64,000 nt of DNA from Dysidea avara (taxonomy: Eukaryota; Porifera; Demospongiae; Dictyoceratida; Dysideidae), in the NCBI RefSeq assembly GCF_963678975.1, contig NC_089275.1, positions 37,424,819 through 37,488,818 of the forward strand, in the 5' to 3' direction. Below the pieces are notes generated by a model. The model saw only the letters and a list, made by a program, of their open reading frames with translations, searched no databases and had not been told where the DNA came from. The first letter of the stretch is position 1, and each line of letters opens with the position of its first letter. Of the stretch, positions 44,500 to 55,400 are shown piece after piece. The position numbers and the translations under genes are program-made.

Positions 44500-44855
44500 A
44501 CTGATTATGCTAGAATAATTTGGGGCATAATAGGTAGCCAAACATTGAACACAATGCCAGCATAATAGGCACAATTTTTGTGCTAAAATTCAGCACATTT
44601 GATGCAGAATGGGATAGTAGTAAAAATCAGATTTACACCCACTTGTGAAGGAGATTAGATATACTCTAATAGAACAGTCACCATTTGCTAATAGAACATT
44701 TGCAGCTAGATGCATTTGATACTCTAATAGAGCAGTCATGACACAATTTTATATGAGCATAATTATTTGAAGCATAATGGGGCACAATGGGCATTATTGG
44801 AGCAAAATTTTGGAGCATTGCTCAAAAGCATAATAGGCAATAAATTATCTCAGGC
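44500..44855. mobile_element. AGGCCTG-ended MITE, copy 2
   Basis: Shares 'agcataatgggg', 'cattattggagcaaaatttt', 'gcataatagg' and the terminal 'caggccta' with the complement of 29793-30216. Three dispersed motifs lie at 44653-44735. The left boundary is approximate. Confidence 0.5.
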
Positions 44856-45900
44856 CTACCATCCCCGACTCACTGATCTTATATCTTGAAGCAAATTACA
44901 CAAGGACCTTCAAGGTGCTAAATTCTTTGCAGTATACAGCTGCAGCATACCCAAGAAACAAGTAGTATGGATGGACATACTATAGCTGTAGTCACCTACA
45001 ATTATACTCTTTACCACATATACACAGTGATTTTTTAAAGAGGAGATTGTTGTAGATTTGTATCAACCGCAGACACACCACTCTTGTTAACTTTAAAGAT
45101 GCTTAAACTTTAAAATAAGCACAATGCAAATATGCAGTAATTTTTTTCTGCGGATAACAAGTGCATAGCTCCTCCCCTCCCCTCCCCTAAATCTGACCCT
45201 GCATAAGTATTCATCATCACCATCTTATGCTAAGATGTGAAATTCAAGAATTTATTGGTAACTAGCTACTACATAACATGAGGCATACGATAAACAATTT
45301 ATGGTGCGTGTAGTGATGACTTGCATGTGAAAGAAAGGTCTTGTGAATAAAGTAAGTATGTATTGGATTTGTTGATGTTTCGTATACACAAGACAGCTAC
45401 ATAGTAGAAATAATTATGTAGCATCATATGTGGTACATTTGAAGGCTTTACCTTACAACAAAAAAATGCATCCTTCAGTTACAGAATCCAAACACTTCCA
45501 TATAACAGTGAAACCTCAACACCATTGCGATAAGATTATTCAGGTAGTATTACATATAAAAAGACCATTTGGTATACAAAACAATGTCAGATTATACAGG
45601 CATTCTGAGGTTTCAGCATAATTACTTAATACTTCATACAACACAACTTATAATAGCATTCACAGTGCATCACATAAACAACAGGCTGCACTCCAGGACA
45701 GATGTGAACTGACTATAGTCTAGGTAGCTGTGTATACCATATTTCTTTGGCATGTCATTTGAACTCTATTGTACAAGATTCACCAAAACTATCTAATTAA
45801 ATTATCTCATTGATCATTGTTATTAATAATAAAAATGGAATTACAAAACGAGTGATATAGGTATATTTATATTAAGTTCTGTTCTCATAGAGATCAAGTG
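44856..45900. other. Spacer, transposon crumb only
   Basis: No gene seen. 'ctcccctcccctcccctaaatctgaccctgc' at about 45171-45204 looks like a hAT terminus without a partner. Confidence 0.4.
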
Positions 45901-45907
45901 AATTTGT

Positions 45908-47847
45908 CTATGGCATCATAAGAGAATCTCCACTACCATCACTGTCACCATCATCATCTACAATAAAATTAACACAAATGTATACGTATAGTGATAGCAA
46001 TAAGTCGTTGAACAATATGTGGCAAGATATTGGCAGGCAGAAATGCTGTCAGTACAGCCCTGCTACTAATGCTACATACCTAATACCTTCTGTACATCAT
46101 GTCATGACATTAATAAAAAAAAGGAATTTGGCTTAAAGGTCACTGGAATAAACTTTCAGGTTTAGCTTCAGAGTATATAGTATGGTCATTCTAAACTTAC
46201 CAACACATCTACTTCCAGTATACAGCAGTCTGTTGGATGTGTACCCCATTTCCCAGCGTGGTAGTGTACTAAAATCAATAGCATCTTCTGTGGCCATACT
46301 GACAAGATGTTTCTTGACTTCCTGAGGTGTGAAATCGGGATATTTCTCCAATACTTGAGCAGCTGCTCCTGCCACTATGCCACAAGATAGTGATGTTCCA
46401 GTAGTTGTACTACAGAGAGAAACAACATATAAAAATTGTACAATCAATAGGATAAAGCTTCTATTTTGACATGTTTAAGTTAACATTTGAAAAGGACTTC
46501 AACTATGTATATCTGTAGCTTGAAAACACACAAGACAGACACACATTTTTTATTGATTTGCCTAATGAAGCCACAACTATAGTTAGACAACCAACACTCA
46601 AGACTATGACAATGTCATACACAAGTAACACAACTATATCATTCTTACATGTATGCATCATTATCAGTTGCAGCTGTCACTAGCTGTCCAGGGGCAAACA
46701 GTGTTACACATTTTCCATAGTTGGTACCCTCCAAGAAGGAACGATACAACCCATCATGTCTGGTTGTAGCACCAACACTGATCACATCTGGTGAACTGGC
46801 AGGAGAATATCTACAGGCATTGTCCACCTGGTTCCCTATCAAACAATAGCAACTTCACACTAAATATGTATCATACAAATATCACTATGTTATAATTAGT
46901 ACGCAGTTGCTGGTATATTTGCCTGTTGCTAGCTATAATGTATATCTACTGGTATAACCAAACTACCTTGGTGTCATAGGTGCATGTGTTACACATGTGA
47001 ACCAGACACTTACCAGCTGCAGCTACTACTACGATACCCATCTTTGTAGCCTTCTTGATGATGTTATTAAGAGGAACAGAGTAATAGGTGTACAGTGGGA
47101 GGGCTATAACTACTCTACGAGTACTATCTGTTGACTTTACCACCTTCATAACATGGCGGATTCCATCAATGACCTTTGAAACAGTAGTGAAGAGAAAGCA
47201 CTCCAAAACATCAATGCTGTAAACAAATTGGCACATTTGATAACCACATTTAGTTGATACAGATCATAAGCACACACTCAGGTAGTAGCTACAATATATG
47301 ATAGAAATTATACCTGTAAACATTGGCCTTCCTGGCTACTCCAACAGTATTCCCTGCTGCCAAGCTAGCTACCATAGTGCCAAAATAAGCACTAGAGCAT
47401 AGTCCACTTTTTGTGCTATACCCTCCATCAAATGCTCTACCACCAAATTCTGCATGGTCATGTTGTATTCCTTCACCAAACACATAAATATCAACTCCAG
47501 ATCCTACAAAGGAATAAAGTTAATTCCTAAATTCAGGACAGCATGATCAGAGCTCTATTTCAAATACTATGTATATCTCAACTGCAAAATTGTTTAGAAT
47601 GTGTAAATAGATATAGATAGATAGATTTACCATTTTCTGATGGGCAGTATTTTCCATTGAGTGGTAGTGACCGCTGATCAATTCTATCAAGATGCCATCC
47701 TAATCCAAAATCCAGTGATCTTGAGTCTCTCTTGTGTACTTCACTGTCATCAATGGCAGCCTTCACTTGACTATCTTGTACTGGTAGAGCAGACACCAGT
47801 GATATCAACAATGCTAATACAGTCAATTTCTTTACTATCGAATTCAT
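45908..47847 (-). CDS. Secreted proteinase K-like (S8) pseudopeptidase, six exons
   Basis: Exons (minus): 47847-47631, 47503-47314, 47216-47014, 46835-46649, 46409-46201, 45957-45908. All have GT/AG borders and total 1056 nt, giving 351 residues. Residues 1-20 are a signal peptide (KKLTVLALLISLVSA). Then come a short pro-like segment with a KR pair (39-40) instead of the ~70-residue I9 inhibitor domain, and an S8 fold: GWHLDRIDQRSLPLNGKYCP, GSGVDIYVFGEGI, GIVVVAAAGN, CRYSPASSPDVISVGAT, NYGKCVTLFAPG, TGTSLSCGIVAGAAAQVL. In proteinase K the Asp of VIDTGI and the His of GHGTHCAG are catalytic. Here these positions are Gly82 and Phe113; only Ser272 and the oxyanion Asn205 remain. The acidic tail (DDDGDSDGSGDS) is on its own exon. 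Intact frame, splice sites and signal peptide argue for a functional non-enzyme rather than a pseudogene. Confidence 0.88.
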
Positions 47848-47928
47848 ACTTAAAAAGTTAAGCAATCAAAGCACTACTTACTAATAGTTCTACTGAATGA
47901 TTGATAAGCTGCTATTGGGAGGCTGCAG

Positions 47929-47936
47929 TATTTATA
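47929..47936 (-). promoter_or_regulatory. Candidate TATA box of the S8 pseudopeptidase gene
   Basis: On the minus strand TATAAATA lies 82 bp upstream of the ATG at 47847, leaving room for a transcription start near 47900. Position and sequence fit a TATA box; there is no independent proof. Confidence 0.45.
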
Positions 47937-47939
47937 CAT

Positions 47940-49110
47940 GCTGGCTGTGGTATATGCCAAGTGTGCAATGATATACTTTAGTCCAGGATGTGGTCGTATT
48001 ACATCATCAGTGTGATGTGGACTGTTATGATATTGGTATGGCTTGTTTACACAGTCATAATGAATAAAATTTGACTGTTACCATAGCGCATTATGTACTG
48101 TACATACACCTCAACCAATTGATCAAAGCTAGGTGTCCACTTTCCAGGTGACCTTACATCATAAAAGTGCACAACATGTGAAACTAAATCTATCCATTTT
48201 ACAGTGCACTGTACCATTGTGAGATGTGTGGTGTTGCTATGAATGCGCTAAACTACTTTCTAACTGTGCTTACAAGTGCAATTTTTTCAACAAAGTATGC
48301 CAGACAAAATAAAATCTGACTAAATTATAAATAGAGTGTGCCAACAAGTATATGCAAACAATTCACAAGTACTCAAGCAATAGCACAGATTAAATTCCCG
48401 CTTTGGCAATGCACATATGTGCACACTTGTCACACAGAGCTAGTGACAGTGGTCTAGAATATATTCGTAACATCCAGGATGTGTTATTAAAGGTTAAACA
48501 CTTTTATCATAGTTTAAGGGTTACTATCATTGACCTTTGTGCTGTTATCTAAATCATGATATTACTCATGATACAAAGTACAACACTGCCTCATATCCTA
48601 TACTATGACATCACTGGGTAGACCTGTCCAGTTGGTACATCAATAGTGTAGTGATGTAATTGATTACTACTGCCTGAAGCTGACTAGTCAGAACTCAACT
48701 TCTGTAGTGACAGGAGCGGCAAGGTAATGTTGGTGATTAAAAGTACGTATGGATTTGATTTAAAAATTAAAAGATGAGACAAACTTTGTTTCTTCTGTTT
48801 CATGCACATCGTCAGTAAATAGATATATGTATTCTGAGGCAGATTTACCCGATAATCAGTCTGGTGGGTGATATTAGCATAATATAAAATGCTCAGTATC
48901 TATCTATCCCAAGTATCCAAGTTGTCTGATATTGCAACCTTCTGCACTTTCAAGTAAATATTTGTAAAAATCTGTGTTGTTCAATGTTTGGTCCTTAAGT
49001 ACTATTTACATATGTACGTACATTCATACAACTGCTTTCGGGAAAAAAATATTATATAATTTGGCACTCTGTGTCTTGTGTTCATTAGGAATCTTTTAGG
49101 ACAATAAATT
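47940..49110. other. Intergenic spacer, no gene seen
   Basis: No coding or RNA gene could be supported upstream of the S8 gene. Confidence 0.4.
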
Positions 49111-49640
49111 TTAAGGTGGTGCAACAAATCGTACTATGAAATTCGTAGAATAAAAGAAATTTGAACCCTTGTAATGGATTTCTACATACACACACACGCA
49201 TACACGCACATGCACACACACACACACAACAAAGCAAAAAAGTAAAGCCTATGGCAGCAGTGCAAAACACAACTATGGCCACCCAGCGAGCCAGTACTGG
49301 GATGCCTGTGCACCACTCAGACACTTGAGTCTTGTGCACACAAATCCTAGGGCTAGTTACCCGCAGTAAGACTGTCCATGCAGGTCTCAGAGAGGTCACA
49401 GAACCTGAAGTTTCACAACAACTCCATCCGCTAAGCAAGACAAGGACAGTTGGGAGTTTGTTCCCCTGGGTACCCATTGATGTTGCAGCTGGGTGGGCTG
49501 CTTTCCCAGTTGACACCGGACTACCAGGGTAGACTGGAGCAATGTGAGTATAAGTTTCTTTCTCAAGGAAACACCAAATGGCAACAAACCTGGAATGTTT
49601 CGATTACTAGACCAATGCTACCCACACTAGTGCTGTACAC
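49110..49640 (-). mobile_element. tRNA-derived SINE-like repeat
   Basis: Read on the minus strand: a head with GTAGCATTGGTCTAGTAATC (A-box like), a weak B-box GGTTTGTTGCC, then the phrase CCACCCAGCTGCAACATCAA followed by 'tgggtaccca', a body type I know from SINEs of several invertebrates. It ends in a (TG)n tract, seen as CA repeat at 49182-49228. Open frames across it on both strands are by-products. Confidence 0.5.
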
Positions 49641-50575
49641 TGCTGTGCAATTAACTGGATATTAACTAGTGTTGTCTAGGTCAGCCAATAACTGGTGAAC
49701 ACTTAGCAAACCATAAATTACCCCTGCTGACAAGTGTTAACATCATAACATAACCTCGAAGCATGTGTAAATATGTGATTGTAATAACTGTTATTGCAAG
49801 ACAGGATGTTGATGGTCACTTTGGTACCACCCTAAACCTTCCAGCAGGCTTGTCCAATATACAAACAAACCAATTAACTGGTGATCACCAATTATTGGTA
49901 GGAAATTAACCAGTGACAAAAATTTGTAGGTGTACAGGACTAACACACACACGCACGCACACAACACAACACATCACATCATGCACACATACTAAACCTT
50001 CAGCTGTCACACCTCCCAGTGAATACTTGTACTGTATAATAGCTTATACACTACTCAGATACTACTAGTTGGTATGGACAAATCCTCCAGGGGTGAAGAC
50101 ACATACGTACATGTACTAGTACACATTTGCAAGGTAAAGATGCATTTGTATACCAGTTTTAGCACCAAGAGCATGAGGTATATATTTATCCCAGCTAGTA
50201 TACACCCACATGAACAGACCCTCTACTGTGGGGGCCACAAATTATGACTTCAATGATGAGGTGGCATATTACAAACATTATCATGAAGTAGCGCAGTACT
50301 TGTCATGTCTACTATAGTGATGTAGTCCCATGAGGTACCATACTGTAAACTCCATTATATGATGTGATGTAATGCAGTTATAAATGTTTGTTATATTTGT
50401 ACATATTTTTGCATATAGACTAATATTGGAACCTATTCTATAATGCATATGCGATTACACAATACAAGGGCAGGTGTGATAGCAGCCGAGGCTTAGTGTG
50501 TATAATATGTGTGTACGCGCGTGTGTGTAAGGATACTAGAGTCGTGTGACAAACTAACATAAATTTGTAGTAAAC
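49641..50575. other. Spacer, simple repeats
   Basis: CA/CG-rich short tracts at 49948-49985 and 50505-50528. No gene seen. Confidence 0.4.
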
Positions 50576-50579
50576 TATA

Positions 50580-50960
50580 GTATGTTCACGTTGAGCTGAA
50601 TCCTGAAAAACAGCTAAAAGTTAAATGTGGATTTTTTCTCAACAGAGTTAACATTTCAGCCAACCAGATGATTATTGGTAATAGCAAAGGTGTCAACAAC
50701 AGACACGTACGGTTTGGCTCCATTACAAGTTCGGAAAGGGGCTGTAATGGACACTGTATTTGTATGGCTTCCTCATTGGAAATGTATTGTGAAAATTTTG
50801 ATTGGCCGTAAATATTATGTCAAACATTTGAACAAAAAGATTTTGAAATATTTTTAGCGGGTCAAGCAGTACTACAAATGAACCAAATTTCAAGATCGTG
50901 AGTAATTGAATCCATGAGTTATTAAACATTTTTTGAGGATTCAGCTCAACGTGAACATAC
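50580..50960. mobile_element. TA-flanked MITE (381 bp)
   Basis: GTATGTTCACGTTGAGCTGA and its complement TCAGCTCAACGTGAACATAC are the termini, with TA on both sides (50578-50579, 50961-50962). Tc1/mariner-type non-autonomous element. Confidence 0.75.
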
Positions 50961-51207
50961 TATATATACTAGATGTGACTGAACCATTTGAATTCCCAAT
51001 AACAAAAAAGAAATACCATTTACCAAAAGGCTTCCATGCTTCTAACAACTCCTAGCACATTGTCTGTACTTAGCACCACTGTACTTGAAATCACATTGGC
51101 TTTTAACATCTGAAGCCTAAATGGTATCCATGCATATCAAAATTTCATTTTATACCAATGTCAACCATCAGACTTTATACTCAAACAATACAACAATGAA
51201 AAATGTG

Positions 51208-52009
51208 GGGTGTAACTAATCACTGGACTGGATTACTGGACTGGAACATTGGACTGGACTACTGGACTGACATATTTTGGGTTTTTACACATTCTGAGGT
51301 TGGTTTTATTGATTCCTGCTAACCAAGGGCCTTCAGAAAACTTGCAGTCTGTTACTAAAATGATGAGTATGAGGAGTGGGAGTAAGCAAAAACTGACTTC
51401 TAGTGATTTCACTTCTATTTATTATGTTCTTCTACAGTACATACACCTATACTACTTATCAGTATGCTACAGGGAATATGCTAGTTATAGTTAACCAATT
51501 GGAGATAGTAGCAAGCTTGTACAATGCTAATAAATTTGGTCACATATTATAGTACGCCAACCAGCACATGTAAGAACTAATCATGATAGCAGAAAAAACT
51601 CTACAGTTGTGTAATGAGTTTGTATATTACATGTAGGAACAAATTTAGCTACAATAGATTATCTTAGGAAGGATAGGTTGTGTCCCAGGGGTCTGAGCTA
51701 TTTAGTTCAAGGATACAGTGTAAGATAGGGAGCACAAATATAGTAAAATGATTTTTGGTTAGCTACTGCTAGGTATTACAATCTCCAAAACACAATACTA
51801 AGAAGTGTATAAATGCTGTAGAACACAACAAGTAGTGAGAATTCAGTTTTTGCTTACTCCTGTAGCAGGCTGCAAGTTTTTTGAAGACCCTTGGCTAGCT
51901 AGACTCAATAAAACCAATCTCAGAATGTGTAAAAACCAAAAGTATGTCAGTCCAGTAGTCCAGTCCAGTAGTCCAGTCCAGTAGTCCAGTCCAGTGATTA
52001 GTTACACCC
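51208..52009. mobile_element. Foldback element with 10-bp TSD (Mutator-like)
   Basis: GGGTGTAACTAATCACTGGA at the left and its complement at the right. Arms of about 200 bp contain tandem CTGGACTGGA words, 'gggtttttacacattctgag' and 'gtaagcaaaaactga' with their complements. The perfect direct repeat GAAAAATGTG flanks it (51198-51207, 52010-52019). Confidence 0.85.
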
Positions 52010-52176
52010 GAAAAATGTGTTTAACAGTCTGTGCCTAATTTCTGAAATAGGAGGCATTGTATTGAGTGATGTCATGTTTTTCAGACCCACAGTGGATACA
52101 TGACAACAAAGTTGCCGGCAATATAACCCCTGGTAGAAACTATCCTTCAGTGTTCAGTCTGGTGACACAGACTGGT

Positions 52177-52187
52177 TATATATAAAT
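52177..52187 (+). promoter_or_regulatory. Candidate TATA box of the ankyrin gene
   Basis: TATATATAAAT, 270 bp upstream of the ATG at 52454. If used, the leader would contain an upstream frame of up to 75 codons (52197-52424). Speculative. Confidence 0.3.
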
Positions 52188-52453
52188 CCTCTCTCTATGA
52201 TAAGCAATTGCACCTTGATGGCTTACTGTTATTGTCCGTATACTATCTGGATACCCCTCAAATCGTCGCGACACTTTACTAGTTATTTCCAAGTGCTATA
52301 CACTCTGCTCGAAGAACATAACATTCCGCCTTGCATTCCTCTGCTCCTTAGTAATGAAACAATAGCGAGGAGACAAGGCACCGAGCTTCTTAATTTCACG
52401 CGCATCTTCTTGCGCATCACATAATAAATCTTGTGTATTCTATTTTATTCGTG

Positions 52454-55400
52454 ATGGAAAAGTTTCCTTGGGGAAGCGCTGATCAATGGGAGGAATACCT
52501 GCAGACACACTATCATTTGATCAATTCTCCCGCTAATGACCGCGGCCACACAATCTTGCACATGGCGGTGCACCGCAACTACCTCAGCTTGGTGAATTTG
52601 TTGTTGAGACTAGGGGCTGACCTCGAGGCGAAGACAGAAAAGGGTGAAACTCCATTGTTGATAGCTTGTCAGGTATACACCATAATCTGTATTGTAGGTA
52701 CCTATAATTGCACTACAGTAGAAATACAGAAATATGCTTTTGAAGCGTTGTGAATACACCATCAATGCTAGGGTCCGCAACGCGAAAAATCGATATCCTC
52801 CAATCAACTACCAAACTATTGTCATGTGTTAGGCTAAGTGTAACTTGAATAACACCAGCATGGCAGCCAAGTTTGTCACTTTCGTCTGGTAGAAAACGAT
52901 ACAAATGTCTTAAAATCACGTAATTTTTCATTGCAGCAGTTCGTAAGGTTCTTCGTTTGCCACAATATTCACTCTCAACATTGTTCAAGTAGTCTATCAT
53001 CAACTCAAGTATTGGTGGTTTGATTTTATTGGTCAGTTTCTGGTGGCAGCACGATCTGTGCAGCTTTTTGGCGACAGACAAAATGTTCCTCTGGAGCACA
53101 GGACAAGTAGAGCAGCAACTGCACCGTAGGTCAGCAATGACCAGCACTAGGTAAAGTACCTGCATGCGGAGTATGGTTATAATTGAAGCTTGTTAGCCAT
53201 CTGGCTGAGCCATCTATATGCTATCTGGCTGAGCCATCTATATGCTGAAATTCGGCCAAAATGATGCGAGTTTTGCAAACAAATACCAGAATGGTTGATA
53301 CATCAGTGAGACAGTCTCCAACAGCAAGGATATGAAGTTTATAAACACCTAACCATACGGCTATCTCGCCCAGTAAGCGCATAGAGTATGAAATAAGCAC
53401 TCATGTGATCGAAATTCAAATCACGGAATCACCCATGAAATCGCTTTTATTTCTGAATAGGAACCATGCAGTGTGCTCCTTTTGTAAATTTTTGTTTTAA
53501 TTGTTCACTCAAGCCCCAGTGTAGGTGTGTTTTATGCTGTGATGGTATTGTAGGGAGAGTCTTAGACTGATGGACTAATCGAGATACTGAACCTAATGCA
53601 CACAAACTGATTGTCACTTGATTCCAAGTGATTTTAAGGTCATTGGAATAGATTATGGTTGTATTTTCCGAGATTTGAATATCGATCACTTAAGCGCCTA
53701 TTTCATGCATTGGATTGCTCTATGCGTTTACTGGGCGAGATAGCCGTATTGTTAGGTGTTTATAAGCTTTGTATCCTTGCTGTTGGAGACTGTTTCACTG
53801 ATGTATCAACCATTCTGGTATTTATTTGCAAAAATCGCATCATTTTGGCCGAATTTCAGCATATAGATGGCTCAGCCAGATGGCTAACAAGCTTCAATTA
53901 TAATCATACTCCGCATGCAGGTACTTTACCTAGTGCTGGTCATTGCTGACCCATGGCACAGTTGCTGCTCTACTTGTCCTGTGTTCCAGAGAAAGAAACA
54001 TTTAGTTTGTCGCCAAAATGCTGCACAGATGGTGCTGCCACCAGAAACTGACTAATAAAATCAAACCACTGATACTTTGAGTTGATGATAAACTACTTGA
54101 ACAATGTTGAGAGTGAATATCGTGGCATACGAAGAACCCTACGAACTGCTGCAACGAAAAATCATGTGATTTTAAGACATTTATATCGTTTTCTACCAGA
54201 AGAAAGTGACAAACTTGGCTGCCATGCTGGTGTTATTCAAGTTACACTTAACCTAACACATGACAATAGTTAGGTAGTTGATTGGAGGATATCGATTTTT
54301 CGTGTTGTGGACCCTACGTACCAATGCAAGTCCCAACATGAAAATTTGGTGATACACAAGTGATTGTGAGGTTCGTGTAATATGTGTGAAGTAAGGGCTG
54401 CATACATGTGACATGTCTTCAGGTATTCTCTAAAGAGTGGTGCTCTTGGTAGAGCACTGCTCTAGTTTGCTTAAATTTCTTTCAATGTGGTAAAAGAATA
54501 TCTATAATTTAAAAAATGATTTTATGTTGTTGGTAGCTAATTGCCAGCTCTACTTTACCTTGATTTAATCATGTGTATTACTTTTAGTGTTGTACCGATT
54601 CCCACCTTTTAGGCTAAGCCGATTATCCAATATTTTTTGTCTATTTTACCCATAGTTAACTGATACCTGATTGTAGGTCTCTACAAGTTATACTTATTTA
54701 TACTCCACTAAAAGTACAGCTTACAATGCCAAAGCTGTGAGGTCAAAGGAGGATGGTCACTCAACATACAACATTTCCCTACTTACGTAGGTGGCCTCCC
54801 CCAAAGTTGGCTCTGAATGTGGTGCTTGGCTGGAATCTGGGTGGCCTGTGGATCACGTCATGATGGGGTTGGCTTTTTTTCTGGCCTTCTAGGTATTTGT
54901 CCCGTTTCACTTCAGGATATTTAGCTCAAAGATTTTCGTTGAGACTCCTAGGCTATGGGTAAACACCTTGAACAGGCTCTGCCTTCTGTGTACACCCTCC
55001 AGTGCCTAACTGGTAAAGTAGATAATAACAATAACATAGCCCTATGACGTACTACTACGTGTAATTACATGGCACCTGAAATTAGCATCATTTTTATGAA
55101 GCCCCTCGTCATGAGAGTTATGCATAATTTAGCGTTATTTCTTAGTTCTAAAGGTCACATAAAGTGTGGGCAGCTGAAAGAAGGGCTCTGGGAACTGTAA
55201 TTTATCAATATCAATTCGCACATTAGAATATTTTGTATTGATACTGAGGTGTCGGGGTTGAATCTTTAAGATCACAAGATGTTTGACCAACTGTGAGGTT
55301 GTGCACTTACCTCAACTCAAACTGCTAATCAGAGAAGTGGGCTAGGGCTCTAACCATCACTGTTTATCATATGGTTGGCTTTGTGGTTACCACTAAACAT

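Noticed and set aside
49085-49665. Overlapping open frames of 60-143 codons on both strands
   Set aside because: They fall inside the SINE-like repeat, overlap each other in different frames and show no domain.
54420-54475. tRNA-like 'gctcttggtagagcactgctct'
   Set aside because: Resembles a D-arm/A-box, but no B-box or acceptor stem pairing follows at tRNA distance; at most a decayed SINE head.
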